DNA of 64,000 bases from Ichthyophis bannanicus (GCA_033557465.1 JAWIIG010000025.1:9230501-9294500); one strand, 5' to 3'. Positions 41,993-54,023 are shown, counted from the stretch's first letter. Made by a program: numbers and translations. The notes: a model not told the origin generated them from the sequence alone.

Positions 41993-42919
41993 TCAGTAGA
42001 TTAGCCAGTCTACTACTGAAGATGCGTTGACCTTTCTTGGACAGATGGATGTCATCTCTGCTTTGCAATCTTGGAACAGCATCCCATGGTCTAGGAAACC
42101 AAAATGCTCTCGATGACACCATCCACGCAGCCATGCATTCATCTCCAGGATGCGAGCCTCTCTGCCTTGGCCTTTACCCTCAACAGGGAGGATTGAAGAG
42201 AACACCACCTGTGCACCTAACTGCTTCATCCTCAGTCCCAGAGCCATGAAGTCACTTTTAATACGTTCCGAGGTATACCTGGCAGTATCATTTGTTCCAA
42301 CATGGATTAGCAACATTGGGTAATAGTCAGTGGGCTTGATGAGTCTCGGCAAACTCTCCGTAACATCTTGGATTTTGGCACCAGGCAGACAGCATACCTC
42401 TCTGGACATCAAGTCTGGTCAGCAGATGGACGCCTCATTACCCCTCAGAAGAGAGTCTCCAACCACCACTACCCTTCGTTTCCTTCTGGTCACTGATTCT
42501 GCAACTTTAGGGTACTTGAACTCTGGTTCTTCCCTTTCCAGCGATGCTTTCACCTCCTCCACTTCCAGGGCTGCATAATGGTTCTTCAATTCAAGGGCTG
42601 GAGAAGTTGAATTGGTGATTTTGCAGGCCCTGGTGACTTGCGTCCAACCATCGACATTCTGTTGGCACCCATCTTCTCCTGTGCTGGAGAGCTTGGTTGC
42701 TGCAAGAAGCATCTCATCAATGTACTTCTCACTGTCTTGAATGCTCGTCAGCCTCGCCACCTCCTCTCTGAATTCCTCCACTTGTTTCCTCAGAGCTTCA
42801 GCATGCAGGCACCCTGCACATAGAACTGGTCCTTCAGCTGGCATTAGGACCTCTGTCTGGACCGAGGCAGAAGCTGTAACGGGGGCAACAGCTTTAGCAA
42901 TACGATTTTTCCCAGCCAT
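41993..42919 (-). pseudogene. CR1 ORF1 with esterase-like domain
   Basis: One frame of 309 codons, ATG at 42919, with a single in-frame TGA at 42419-42421. The N-terminal part has a coiled-coil-like stretch (HAEALRKQVEEFREEVARL). The C-terminal part looks like the SGNH esterase domain known in CR1 ORF1: VVVVGDSLLRG (block I) and LLIHVGTNDTAR. The ORF lies 5' of ORF2 in a different frame, with a ~20-bp gap. Confidence 0.8.
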
Positions 42920-43459
42920 TGTTCGGTTCGTGGAGCTTAAGTATCTGTTAAAGCAAAAGAGAGAGATCTACCAAGTACCAGCTGGTTTCCCAGCTGTCCT
43001 TTCAGAGACAAAGCAGTTAAATCTCTTTAATTATATTCAAAATGTGCTGGTCCAATTCTCTGTGATTTGTTAAAGTTGGAGATGCCCTATAAAGCAAGAC
43101 TGCTCACTAGGGGTGGGTGGGAGTCGGGGTGGGTAGGGAGGGAACTAACACCTGATTAGGTGTTAGCAGTTTCCAAACCTGAGGAGGTTACTAGAGTTCA
43201 GCAACCTACTGTGCTCAAGGAAAGTTCCCCTAAAGCACCAAAAAGAAAGTAACCTTGCTTTAAAAAATATACAAAAAACCCTTTTAAGAGCTCCCAGTCA
43301 GAGAGCTAGCAATGTAATATAATAAAAACAAACAAACAAACGCTCAAATCCTTACTGTTTGTTGATCTGTAGAGCCCTGGTTAGGAAAGCCTTACCTATA
43401 AGTGATGGCTGATTCCTTCTGTCCCTGGAGAAAACCTGTTACAGCTGAGTAACTTTGCT

Positions 43460-43520
43460 TTCTCTTATTAGTCTTAAATAGGTTACCCTGTAGCGTCATT
43501 GCATGCCTCCTAGTCTTTCT
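43460..43520 (-). mobile_element. CR1-like scrap
   Basis: ATTAGTCTTAAATAGGTTAC and the following TGCATGCCTCCTAGTCTTTC resemble part of the CR1 fossil near 17890, antisense. Very short. Confidence 0.4.
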
Positions 43521-44477
43521 ATATATATATTTTTTTTTTTTATTGAAAGGCTTCCAAAGATTACATAGAAACAAGAACCATAAACCAAATACATCATCAA
43601 AAAGAGTGCAACATCAAAAGCAGGGCTTTGGAACACAGTGGTAGCCTACAATATGCCTTCATTTTTGTATTTTTAAGACAGGTACCAAACAACCACCCTC
43701 CCCCTTCCCCCACCCATTCTCTCCCCACTATTCCCCCATTCAACTTTAATGGCACATAGATTAACGCTCCGAAGAGAGAGAAGGGGCTACAGCCCCCCCA
43801 ACCTCCCATTTCCCTCCCCCTAAGACCTCCCTAAACCAAGCCCCCCCCCAATCCCCCCTCTATGGCTTGCTGATCCTTAGACAAGGGAAGATAAAGAGCA
43901 AGAAGCACATACAAGGGGGAAAGTTCCCTTGAAGTTTGTGTTTTCCCTTTTGATTATTTGTAGCAATCACGCGCCATAACGAGAAACAAAGGGTGCCCAT
44001 ATCAATTCAAAGCGCGCCAAACGCATCCTGCTAACAGCTACCCCCCGCTCCATTATATACATATCCCACATTCTTTCCAACCAAACCTGGAAGGAGGGGG
44101 GCAAATCACGTTTCCATGCTGCTGCAAGGGATAATCGGGCCGCATTCAGGCCGTGGCGGAGTAAAGCAAGCTGGGGGGCCCGTGCGCCCGGCACCAAGGC
44201 CCCAAAGAGAAAGATCCCCGGATCCCAGGGGATGCTTACTCCCAAAAGCAATTTTAGCCGAAATTGTACACCCCTCCAAAAGGCGCGAATACGGGGGCAA
44301 TCCCACCATATATGCCCCAAAGTGCCCCGCTGCCCACAATTACGCCAACAAAGGTCCGCAGCCCCTGGATAAATACGAGCGATCCGCGTCGGGGTCATAT
44401 ACCAATGGTACATTATTTTATAATTAGTTTCACAGGCATTGATCGCTACCGAGCTCTTCCATATCATTATTGTTTAG
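43521..44477 (-). mobile_element. L1-like LINE 3' end
   Basis: The minus strand encodes the ORF2 C-terminus: NYKIMYHWYMTPTRI, then CWRNCGQRGTLGHIWWDCP (the Cys-rich end of L1-type ORF2), open from 44467 to 43967. A ~430-bp C-poor, G-rich 3' region on the minus strand ends in AATAAA and a 13-base A run. The copy is 5' truncated but has a clean 166-codon frame, so it is fairly young. Confidence 0.82.
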
Positions 44478-44709
44478 AAAGGGTCTTCCAGTGAGACAGC
44501 AGATTTGGCCTATCTATTCTTCAAAATCTATTCAGGATATAGAATCTAACTCCAGTCCTTCCTTGGTCCAGTTCTTTTCTGTTCAGGCTGCATCCATAAA
44601 AAAAAAATAGGTATCCAAAAGGCCTGTTGCCATCAAGAATATATTTCAGTTGATGTCAGCCTGTTAAACTAATTTTAGGCACTCATTTTGAAGCAGCTTG
44701 TAGTTATGG

Positions 44710-44996
44710 ATTCCTATATGTGACTATTTATCCTGCTTCTCCACAGAGAAAACCTGAACAGTGAGATAATCCCCCTTCCTTTCCTTGGAATTGTATTCTC
44801 ACGTTAGATAATCATTCAGCTAAACAGGGCAAGGCATCCGCAGGTGGGAACTTGAGCACAGATGTGATAGAGCCACTCTAAAAGCTTCTAGAGGGAACTA
44901 AGATAAATTTTGCACATGCTCAGTCTATAATGTCACCCGTATGTGAGGACTTATCCTGCTATCCATGGAGAACACCTGCTACAGGTAAGTAACTTT
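44710..44996 (+). mobile_element. Old DIRS 3' terminus
   Basis: Degenerate internal complementary region (CTATATGTGACTATTTATCC near 44725) and a right terminus ending CATGGAGAACACCTGCTACAGG then TAAGTAACTTTG. No coding region remains to the left. Plus orientation, like all other DIRS copies here. Confidence 0.7.
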
Positions 44997-45408
44997 GGGC
45001 CTGATTTTCATCTGGGTGGTGCTATGCGCTGCATCGGCACATAGTCCGCCCTCTTCTTCCTAACCTGGATTTTCAATGCCAGGATGATATGCAGCCCCCG
45101 CATTGAAAATCTGGGTCTTGCCGCAAAACCCAGAAGCCGCAGGAGCTAGCCTTGCCTAGCTTTAAGGTGCTGAGGGCTAAGCGGGTAGCATCGAAAATCA
45201 CTGCTACCCGGTTAGCCCTTTTCTCCCCCTCGCTCTACCCCAGAACGCCCTTAACACACCCTGATGCTAACCGCATTAAGGACATATCCGGGATTTTCGA
45301 AGGGCACTAGCCATGTAGGGGGCCTTTCAAAAATCCCAGATAAGGCATTTACACGGGTAACTAGGGTAGTTACCCATGTAAATGCCTTCAAAAATCGGAC
45401 CCTTTATT
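44997..45408. mobile_element. MITE-like inverted-repeat element
   Basis: Ends GGGCCTGATTTTCATC and TTCAAAAATCGGACCC are inverted copies; inner halves also pair (ATTTACACGGGTAACTAGGG with its near complement). Non-coding, 412 bp. No certain target duplication. Confidence 0.55.
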
Positions 45409-45482
45409 TTCTTTAAATAGTTTTATGACAGCAGTCTTTGTGTTTGTATATGCGTGTGTGTTTCTAAAAAAAACAGCCTTTA

Positions 45483-45760
45483 GGGGATAATTTTATGAAT
45501 GTTTTTCAGTAGGCTCAATATTCAAACACCTTGAAAAGTATTTTTTAAAAAATCTATTATGTATATTCAGTGTTGCTAGTCACAGAAGCCGCAGTTCTGA
45601 ATTTATGTATTCAGAGCTGATTGCCATTAGCTTTACTGATAGCAGCTGTATTCCGGCATTATCTGGATATTTATGTGGACACATAGGCACCTATGTGTTT
45701 TTAGAAAATAAGTGCCTACTTGGCCTTCACAAATAGGCAGCCTGTTATAAAATCATCCTC
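45483..45760. mobile_element. Decayed MITE-like element
   Basis: Inverted ends GGGGATAATTTTATGAA and GTTATAAAATCATCCTC; same terminal theme as 24269-24783. Non-coding. Confidence 0.45.
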
Positions 45761-45834
45761 CATATGTCCTTCCACACCCTGACTATCAGCTCACTAGTAA
45801 AGAAAACTTAGGTCATAAACCACTGCAGCATGTC

Positions 45835-46000
45835 TCAGGTTATTTTTATTTATTTGCAAGTTTTTATATACCGCCCCTTCCAGAGATCAGGAGCGGTTTA
45901 CAGGGAACAGAAACCAATAAACTTTCTATTGAACTTTAAGTATTCAAGTACGTTTAACTTGCTGAGAACTATATTACAATAACTATATACAATGATGTAG
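45835..46000 (-). repeat. LINE-like 3' tail repeat
   Basis: TTTATTTATTTGCAAGTTTT then ATATACCGCCCCTTCC is an antisense LINE-like 3' end; the SINE at 28858-29142 has a related tail, and another copy starts near 49505. Family not identified. Confidence 0.5.
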
Positions 46001-46738
46001 CGTATGGGATATGGTATTCATTATGGTTATTCTTTTATTCTGCACATACAAGTTTCTGTCAGAGAACTGAAGTGGCCTCTGGTCACTATCTTTTCTAAAC
46101 TTGTGTTAAGGAAAATGGCTTTATTCTGCTCAAGGCAGATAAAAAGATTTCTGCTTGCTTCAAGAATTCATGGACTTTAAGGTGGTAATTTATCCTCCCT
46201 GCATTTCACAGGCTTTGCTGGATTTTCAAAGTTAAGCTGTACTCACTTTGAAAATTACTCCAGGAAAAGCAAAAACGTTCACACCCATTTACCCCTGCCT
46301 GGATAAGTTTATAATTATTTAGAGGAAAAATGCTTGCCTACTTCTGAAAATTCTAAAGTCTACATGTAAATGTAAACCCCCTCCCTGATCCCACCCGAAA
46401 ACCCCTCTTCAAAATGCAGTTAAAATGACACACATATAGACACTCTGATAGGTTTATAAACAACTTAAGTAATTAGAACAGTGTTTTACATACTTACAAG
46501 GCATGTAAAATAGTATGTTTGGACTACTGCATTGCTTTGTATGTTATAATGCTCTGGCGGGCAAGCCATTGTGTTCAGTAGTCCAAAATGTGACAGTTCT
46601 GCTTCTAGCTGGATTATCTCATGCTGCAGTGAAATAACAGAGCAAAGTTTAAGATTTTATGTTTGGCCTTTAAAGCTATTCATGGTCTTGGCCCTTTTTA
46701 TCTCTGAGACCAACTTGAAAGCTAGATAGCTTCTAGAA
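46001..46738. other. No gene seen
   Basis: AT-rich sequence; a possible foldback with TAATTTATCCTCC near 46186 and GAAAATTACTCC near 46252. No coding signal. Confidence 0.4.
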
Positions 46739-46932
46739 CAGGGGTTTGTAACCCACTCCTTGGAAAACACCTAGCCGGTCAGGTTTTCAGGATAACCACA
46801 ATGAATATGCATATGAGAGATCTGCATATAAGGAGAGAGTGCATGCATATCTCTCTCATGCACATTCATTGTGGTTATCCTGAAAACCTGACCGGCTAGG
46901 TGTGTCCCGAGGAATGGATTGAGAAACCCCTG
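46739..46932. mobile_element. Palindromic hAT-like MITE, 194 bp
   Basis: Ends CAGGGGTTT and AAACCCCTG match hAT terminal style. The interior is a long near-perfect palindrome: 46768-46822 pairs with 46847-46902 (arms begin CACCTAGCCGGTCAGG). Flanking 8-mers TTCTAGAA and TTGCAGAG agree at 5 of 8 positions, a possible decayed duplication. Confidence 0.75.
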
Positions 46933-47354
46933 TTGCAGAGTGTTAAGATCCCATGAGGCTTGTCGTCTAGCTGTTCCTTCTGTGAAAGAAGTTCATTGAG
47001 TATGTAGGCAAAATAGAGCTTTCTCATCTATGGAACAAACTACTTTTTGTGTGTGAGGGAATTGATTACATGTTAATGTAAAACAAGAAAATCAGAGACT
47101 TGACTTTTTCAGCAGGCTTATGAGGGTTATGTTCGAGTTAAATTTAAATTGTGATTTATGATGTATGCTTATTTTGATGTTTTATGTTATTGCTTTATAA
47201 TTTGATATTTATGTGCTTTAATGTTTGTTACTGTTTTATAATTTGATACTGTGCTTTTATGGGTTCCTCTCCTAGAATACCTATGAATTTGGCAAGTAAT
47301 AAGTTGTTTATATGCATGATATATATATTTATTTAAGTAAGAACATTTTCAGAA

Positions 47355-47545
47355 GGGTAGCCATGTTAGTCTGGAATAGCAAAAATGACAGGGCAGGTTG
47401 TACCTTATAGACTAATTTATTGAAGTATGAGCTTTCAAGAACAAGATGTAGATGCATCTTTCAAAGTGGATTCTTGTCTTCCAAAGGTCATGCCCCAAAT
47501 AAATTGGTTAGTCTATAAAGTGCCACCTGCCTCTGTCGGTTCTCA
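47355..47545. repeat. Foldback interspersed repeat
   Basis: GGCAGGTTGTACCTTATAGAC near 47394 and GTCTATAAAGTGCCACCTGCC near 47511 are inverted copies, around ATGAGCTTTCAAG and AGGTCATGCCCC. It resembles a widespread tetrapod repeat containing TTAGTCTATAAGGTGCCAC. Class uncertain. Confidence 0.6.
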
Positions 47546-48430
47546 CAAAACTTAATATTTAATTTTATAAAAGCCTTTTTGTGCATGTAAACTTTATAAA
47601 ATTATCCCCATGCTGCATAAAAGTGTTTGGCTGCATGCATGCATGAAAAGTAGGTGCACGGAAAGACCAATATGCACTTATATTTTTTGCTTTCCAAAAA
47701 TATCCATTTGCCTGAAAAAGAAACTAAAATAGAAATTTATAAACACCTCTGATCAGAAGACCTATTTATAAAATACATGAATATGTGCCAGTTTCTATCG
47801 GCACATACAGTAAACGCACAGTTACTCCTGCTTTAGAGTAAATGTAACTATCACCCGACACATCCTTGTATTTCCTGTATGTGGTGTTACGCTTAGCTGC
47901 GTATTGTAGCATGGTGCATACTCTCTATGTTCACCAGTAGCTGCATACATTTTTAGATTTAAATGTATTTGATATTTTTTGCAGCTCCCCTGAGGTGTCT
48001 AAGCTGAGGCCTGATGTCAAACTAGAATAAATGAATCATACATGGTCAGTGAGACTTAAGCATTGACCCTTATCCATTAATAGGATAAAGGGATTTGCCA
48101 CGTCACTTCTGCAGGCTCTGATATCGTTTGTCGGTGTCTCAGCAGTAATCCTCCTGCTCATTGAAATAGAGACCAGAAGACTACATTAAATTCATGGCTT
48201 CTTTTCCTCGGGGTTTAAAAGTCCCTAAGCACTAATGAAAACTTGTAGCCTGTCTATTATGTGACAGCTCTGTGAATCACACCTCAAATTATCTGAGCTC
48301 ACTAGTTAAAGAACAGAAATGTTATCACACTGAACTGAAATGAGCATTACCATTATACCAGAAACACTTTTTTGAGATTCTTGTCAGTGACCCATCTGTT
48401 AAAGTATAATGCTCTAAGACTTTTTTTAAA
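47546..48430. other. No gene seen
   Basis: AT-rich. TTTTATAAAAGCC and CTTTATAAAATTATCCCC near 47565-47610 look like remains of the same foldback family as 45483-45760. Confidence 0.4.
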
Positions 48431-49078
48431 TTCTCTATTCCTTTCCATTGTTTTCTTTTAAATTTTTTATCAGTTCTAGATAACAATCAATTTCCACACA
48501 CCATCAGTAATATAAACCAGTAATATTACAGACTCCAACTTCAACTTTAACAATAATCTAGAACTGATTTAGCACATTATCAACCTCTCTCCTCCTTCTC
48601 AATACTCAGATGGAAGAATACTCAAGTTGCTGCTTGAACAGGACCCAAAACTCCTTTCATCAAAACAATTAACTTAAATTTCAATAAACATACATTGAGC
48701 ATAGAATTGTCAAACTTTAATAAAAGTGGCCACCTTGCTGTGCTTCAAAACTGTCATTTTAGCCATGAGGTGGATATAGCAAAAGCTGTGTTTTGAAGCA
48801 TCTCAAAAGATGGCACACCTCCCTGCTTCCATGCTTGAGCAATGATCATCCTTGTGGCAGACATCCCCATTGTTAAAAACTTGGCCTCCTCTCTAGTCAT
48901 TCTTGCCAGCTTTTTATTTAAGAATGCTACAGCCGCCTGTGAGCTCAGTGATTTAGAATTATTTAACTCATAAATTGAAATATTGTTTGCCAAAAAGTTT
49001 GCGCTTTTGCACAGGTCCTCTGTGAATCTCATTTCCTCCAACACTTGCCATCACCCACACCTAAAATTGTAACTAACG
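48431..49078 (-). mobile_element. L1-like LINE 3' remnant
   Basis: The minus frame 49044-48754 contains RMIIAQAWKQGGVPSFEML, resembling the helical C-terminus of L1-type ORF2 (compare RLLIAKHWKSP..P). T-rich sequence near 48421-48470 would be its A-rich 3' tail. Weakly supported by one motif. Confidence 0.4.
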
Positions 49079-49086
49079 GCATTGGG

Positions 49087-49457
49087 CACTGTTCCCTCTA
49101 AGCTGTGCGCATGTGCATGCGCACACACCGCGCCGAGCAAGCGCACATACTTTACAACAGAGCGAACAAAAATTACGGTTCTGATTCTGATAGAAAACAA
49201 CACAAGACGTCTTAAAATTTAAAAGTTGTGTTTGTAATTACTAGAAATTTTCCGCTTCATTTAGTAATCGTCTATTTTCATTTAATTTGATTAAAATCAA
49301 TGTGGTGTACATACTGTATTCTGACGTGTAGTCAAATTTTAAAATATATAACTCCGAGTGTCGTTATGTGGAGCCCAAAAATGGTAACCTTCCTTCAAAA
49401 ACTGCACAGCTGATATTTTATGCACATACAGCCTACAGAAAATTAGAGGGAACATTG
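49087..49457 (-). mobile_element. hAT-type MITE, second copy, perfect 8-bp TSD
   Basis: Ends CACTGTTCCCTC and GAGGGAACATTG; GCATTGGG at 49079-49086 is repeated at 49458-49465. The body is the reverse complement of 23905-24260 with modest divergence; 371 bp. Confidence 0.93.
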
Positions 49458-49499
49458 GCATTGGGATATAATACCATCGAAAGAGCATTTTTATAATTA

Positions 49500-50378
49500 T
49501 TCTCTATTTATTTATTTGTTTGTTTTTCTATACTGCAGTATTTCAAAATCAGCACGGTTTACACTTAACAAGAATAAACGCTTTACATAAACAATAAACC
49601 TCAGGTGTTGCACAATAAACAATAACCATTTTACATTAACAGGGTTGTCAACTTGGATAGAAATAGGGAGAACTAATTACAAGCTGGAATGTATCCTGTA
49701 AGCAGCGGGGTGGTCAAAGCTAAGGCTGGCAGGCAAGGTCTGTAGCATAGCTATGGTATATGGTCATATTACAGATGGTAAAGATGTGTCTTTATTGCTT
49801 TCCTGAAGGTTGAAAGGTCGGAGATGAAACGGAATGGGGCAGGGAGGGTGTTCCACAGAGCTGGAGCGTATAATGAGAAGGCTCAGTACTTAGCAGCTTG
49901 GGAACTCTTTCTAATTGCTGACAGGGTGGAAAGTGTGTTGATCATATTTGTTCTTCTCATTCTTTTGTCCAATATCCACTGTATGATTTCCATAAGGGAG
50001 ATTGCAGAGAGGTTATGCAGTATTTTAAATGTAATCAGGAGGTCTTTGTAATTTAGGCAGCTAGCTATTAGGAGTCAATGCAATTGTTTTAGGATGGGCG
50101 TCACATGTTCAAATCTGGAGGCACCATACAGGGTATGGGCTGCGGTATTCAGGGCCATTTGCAGAGGATGAAGTACGTAGCCTGGCAGGCTATGGAGAAT
50201 GATACTTGCATAGTCGAACTATGGAAGCGTGGAATATAGTGTGGAAGTTAGCCGCCTCCAGCAGAGGACGTAGATGACAGAGGGTCCTTAATTTGTGGTA
50301 AACAGCCTTGGTGATGATATTTGTGTGTTTCCATACTCGGGTGTTGGTCCAGGGTGGCTCCTAGGTAACGTACCTCTT
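49500..50378. repeat. Unidentified interspersed repeat region
   Basis: Starts with TTATTTATTTGTTTG and a CAGCACGGTTTACACTT element like other LINE tails here. It continues into GC-richer sequence (GGGCAGGGAGGGTGTTCCAC) with no long open frame. Probably a LINE 3' region; family not identified. Confidence 0.4.
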
Positions 50379-52302
50379 ACATAGTAACATCGTACCATAG
50401 TAAATGATGGCAGATAAAGACCAGTATGGTCCATCTAGTCTGCCCAGTAAGTCTGTGCAGGCCACCTCTCCCCATGTCTTTGTTTAGGGGTGAACCCAAC
50501 GCTCCATGTAGGACACTCCTATTTGTTGAGAAATTAGATGGTTCCATTTATTTTGATTTTATCCTGTTGCTGTAAAGGGATCCACTGTGTCTGTCCCATG
50601 CCATTTTGAATTCCGTCACTGTTTGCCCCCACCACTTCCGTAGGAGGGCATTCCAAGCATCCACCACCCTTTCAGTGAAAAAGTATTTCCTGACGTTGCC
50701 TTTCAATTTACCACCTTGCAGCTTCATGTTATGACTTCTAGTTTTACAGCTTCCCCGTCTTTGGAAGAGGTTTGTTTGTTCATTATTTCTCTCTAAGTAT
50801 TAAAGGTCTGAATCATATCTCCCCTATCCCTCCTCTCCTCCAAAGTGTATATATTTAGGTCTTCAAGTCTCTTCTCATAAGGCTTCTGACGCAGGCTCCA
50901 AATCATTTTGGTCGCCTTCCTCTGAACAGTTTCCATTCTTTTTACATCCTTTGCAAGATATGGTCTCCAAAACTGAACACAGTATTCCAAATGAGGCTTC
51001 ACCAGTGACTTATACAGTGGCATTAGTACCTCTTCCTTTCTGTTGGTAATTCCTCTTTGTATGCAGCCCAACATCTTCCTGGCTTTTGCCACCGCCTTGT
51101 CGCACTGTTTTGCCACTTTGAGATCTACAGAAATAATCACACCAAGGTCTTTCTCCTGATCCGTGCACACCAACCTCTCGCCCCCTATCACGTACATTTC
51201 CCTTGGATTTCTGCTACCCAAGTGCATGACACTGCACTTCTTTGCATTAAATCTTAATTGCCAAGCATTAGACCACTCTTCCAGCTTTTGTAGATCTTTC
51301 CTCATGTTAACCACTCCCTCGGGGGAGTCCACTCTGTTGCAAATTTTCGTGTCATCTGCAAAAAGACACTTTTCCATTCAGTCTTTCAGCAATATCACTC
51401 ACAAATACATTGAACAGTGCCGGGCCCAGGACTGAACCCTGAGACACCCCGCAAATCACCTTCCTTTCATCCAAGTGAGCTCCGTTTACCATCACCTTTT
51501 TTCGTCTGTTAGTCAACCAATTTCTGATCGAGTTTACCACCTTGGGACCCATCCCCATACTACTGAGTTTATTTAGCCTCCTATGAGGAAAAGTATCAAA
51601 GGCTTTGCTGAAATCCAGGTAGATGGCATCCATCGCATGCCCCCTGATCTAGTCAAAGAACTTAATCAGATTTGTTTGGCAAGATAGTCCTTCAGTAAAA
51701 CCATGTTGCCTCGGGTCTTGCAACCTGTTGGTTTTGAGAAAGTACACTATTCGCTCTTTCAGGAGCGCCTCCATTACTTTTCCCGCCACCGAGGTAAGGC
51801 TCACGGGCCTGTAGTTTGTCACTTCTTCCCTGTCACCACATTTGTGGAGAGGTACCACATCAGCCCTTCTCCAGTCCTGAGGAACTTCTCCTGTTTCCAA
51901 GGATCTGTTGAAAAAATCCTTTAACGGCTCTGCAAGAACCTCTCTGAGCTCTTTCAGTATCCTGGGATGTAACCCATCCGGTCCCATGGCCTTGTCCACT
52001 TTTAGTTTTGCAAGTTGTTCTAACACATCATCTTCTGTGAATGGTGTGGTATCTACTTCGTTTCCATTTTTATATTTGGGAGTCACAGGTGGTCCTTCTC
52101 CAGGATTTTCTTTAGTCAAAACAGAGCAGAAGTATTTGTTTAGCAAGTTCGCTTTTTCAATGTCACTTTCCACGAGTCCATTCCCAGCATTTCTGAGTCC
52201 TGCAAGTTCATCTCTGATCTTCTTCCTTTCCTGAATATACCTGAAGAAAGTTTTGTCACCACACTTCATATCTTTAGCCATCTTTTCCTCTGCCTTTGAT
52301 TT
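50379..52302 (-). mobile_element. CR1-clade LINE, second family, 5' truncated
   Basis: Reverse transcriptase region on the minus strand in three frames (52281-51649, 51633-51352, 51377-50793): KAMGPDGLHPRILKEL, YRPVSLTSVAGKVMEAL, YLDFSKAFDTFPH, SQGSVLGPALFNV and FADDTKI. The frame breaks just before FADD. The 3' end carries TTACTATG-type 8-bp units (ACATAGTAAC on the plus strand). At 52303 it is met by the 3' end of another CR1 copy. Confidence 0.85.
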
Positions 52303-52926
52303 TACATAGTAACATAGTAAATGACGGCAGATAAAGACCAGTATGGTCCAACTAGTCTTCCCAGCACGATGGCAAGGGTAGGTGCACCTGCCGCTCCATG
52401 CAGGCCACCCCTCCCCATGTCCCTGTTTAGGGGTGAACCCACCACTCCATGCAGGACACCCCTATTTCTTGAGAAATTAGATGATTCCATTTATTTTAAT
52501 TTTATCCTGTTTCTGTAAAGGGATCCACTGTGTCTGTCCCATGCCATTTTGAATTCCGTCACCGTGTTTGCCCCCACCACTTCCATCGGGAGGGCATTCC
52601 AAGCATCCACCACCCTTTCCATGAAAAAGTATTTCCTGACATTGCCTTTCAATTTACCACCTTGCAGCTTCCTCTTGTGCCCTCTAGTTTTACAGCTTCC
52701 CTGTCTTTGGAAGAGGTTTGTTTGTTAATTTCTCTTTAAGCATTTAAAGGTCTGAATCATATCTCCCCTGTCCCTCCTCTCCTCCAAAGTGTACATGTTT
52801 AGGTCTTCAAAGGCTTCTGGCGCAGGCTCCAAATCATTTTGGTCGCCTTCCTCTGAACAGCTTCCATTCTTTTTACATCCTTTGCAAGATACGGTCTCCA
52901 AAACTGAACACAGTATTCCAAGTGAG
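52303..52926 (-). mobile_element. CR1-clade LINE 3' part, inserted in the previous copy
   Basis: Starts (plus strand) ACATAGTAACATAGTAAATG, the same 3' end as the copy at 50379. It runs up to the recombinant point CAGTATTCCAAGTGAG at 52926, within the RT C-terminal region. The retroviral LTR begins at the next base. The 5' part at 56768-58890 may be the other half of this copy, with the middle lost. Confidence 0.75.
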
Positions 52927-53615
52927 TGTAAGATTTGGTCAGGTTACTTTCCTGTAGGTCCTGGGTTCATTTCACTTCACAGAGGCAGTAGGGTTTGAAA
53001 TAAAACAACCAAACAGGTGTGGCTTGGAGAAAGGTTTTTTATGTAGAAATAGGCTTATTACATAGGTATTGAACAGAGGTATATAGTGATTGTTACAGAG
53101 CTGTTTCAGTGTGCATCAATGAATCTGTGTGTGCATGTGCATGTGTGAAGTGTGAGAGAGAGATAGGCCAGAACATGTGGGTCAGAGCCTCATGGCAAGG
53201 GAGAGAGAGAGCGGGGGAGGGGTGAAGGGAATTGATTATCAGAGCCTCCTGTCCTTCATGTCTGATGAATGGTGGAAGAGAGAGAGAGAGAGGAAGTGTT
53301 TCTGTCCTTTATAGTGAATTGAATCCTCTCCAGCACTTCCCCTTGAGGTCTGCTAGCCACTCCCTTTAAGGTCTGCCATTCTTGATTTAGCAAGGAGGGG
53401 CTTCAGACAGGCCTTGGAGACTGAAATCACCAGGGGGTCAGAGTTAATCTCATCTTGTAACCTGTCCTATTACCTTTGGAGACTGAAATCACCAGAGTCC
53501 AAAGCTGCATGAAATGTATGCTGACATCTTCCACACCTTTTTTATTTTTTATTTATTATTTGTGCCTGGAAATGGTGGAAGCAAGCCTGTGGTACCTGTC
53601 CCAGCTGTCATTACA
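52927..53615 (-). repeat. Endogenous retrovirus LTR
   Basis: On the minus strand it starts TGTAATGACAGC near 53615 and ends CCAAATCTTACA at 52927, with TGTAA and TTACA as matching ends. CTATAAAGG near 53307-53313 is a plausible TATA box. It contains GA-rich microsatellite sequence. Only one LTR is present, no clear polypurine tract precedes it, and its inner boundary is uncertain. Confidence 0.55.
53155..53295. repeat. GA-rich microsatellite tracts
   Basis: (GA)n runs at about 53155-53165, 53202-53212 and 53276-53291. Confidence 0.8.
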
Positions 53616-54023
53616 TGATAGTAGGCAGCTTGTCTAATACCTCCTGTATTAAATACCTTGCTATGTCCAGCAAGTCCCCTGTCCTGCACAGTACTGTCTC
53701 TAGTACTGTCTCTAGTGTTCTAGAGATAAACAAGTCTCCTTATGAGTCCAAACCTCGTGTCTTAGGTAGAGCAGCCACTACTGGGGGGGGGGGGGACCCA
53801 ATATGCTACCTCCGTGCCCGTCTTAGAGAGAGTGAACAGTGCATAAGGTCTGCAGGAATTTTTGAGGAGGCTAAAGCCAAAAGGTACCAGGATGCTATGA
53901 GTGAGGATAGGAAGCAATACTAGACTGCAGCTGACTCTGGTATTCAGTGTAATAGGAAATGCCAAATTAGCCAAATTAGCCTGGATGTAGGGGTGGATGC
54001 TGGAGAAGTTCAGTGTAACTACC
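53616..54023. other. Between LTR and env of the retrovirus
   Basis: No coding signal. Contains a G13 run at 53778-53790, a likely unstable homopolymer. Confidence 0.5.

Larger units (their letters stand above)
39035..43393 (-). mobile_element. Full-length CR1-clade LINE
   Basis: About 4.36 kb on the minus strand with 5' leader (43393-42920), ORF1, ORF2, 3' untranslated region and a 3' end made of 8-bp-like units (TTTCTATG repeated), as in CR1 elements. A 6-bp target duplication flanks it inside the right terminus of DIRS F. Each ORF carries a single premature stop, so it is the least decayed LINE here. Confidence 0.88.
35528..43459 (+). mobile_element. DIRS copy F, deleted inside and split by a CR1
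   Basis: Left terminus from 35528, gag start, an internal deletion at about 36570, RNase H, recombinase, internal complementary region 38730-38826, and a right terminus split into 38910-39034 and 43394-43459 by a CR1 insertion. Relative of E. It lacks the RT core and the recombinase tyrosine, so any later movement would have needed help from other copies. Confidence 0.88.

Noticed and set aside
43967..44494. Plus-strand frames opposite the L1 3' end
   Set aside because: Antisense of a clear L1 ORF2 C-terminus on the minus strand.
53778..53790. G13 run as a G-quadruplex or polypurine tract
   Set aside because: It is a plain homopolymer, and on the retroviral strand it is C-rich, the wrong strand for a polypurine tract.
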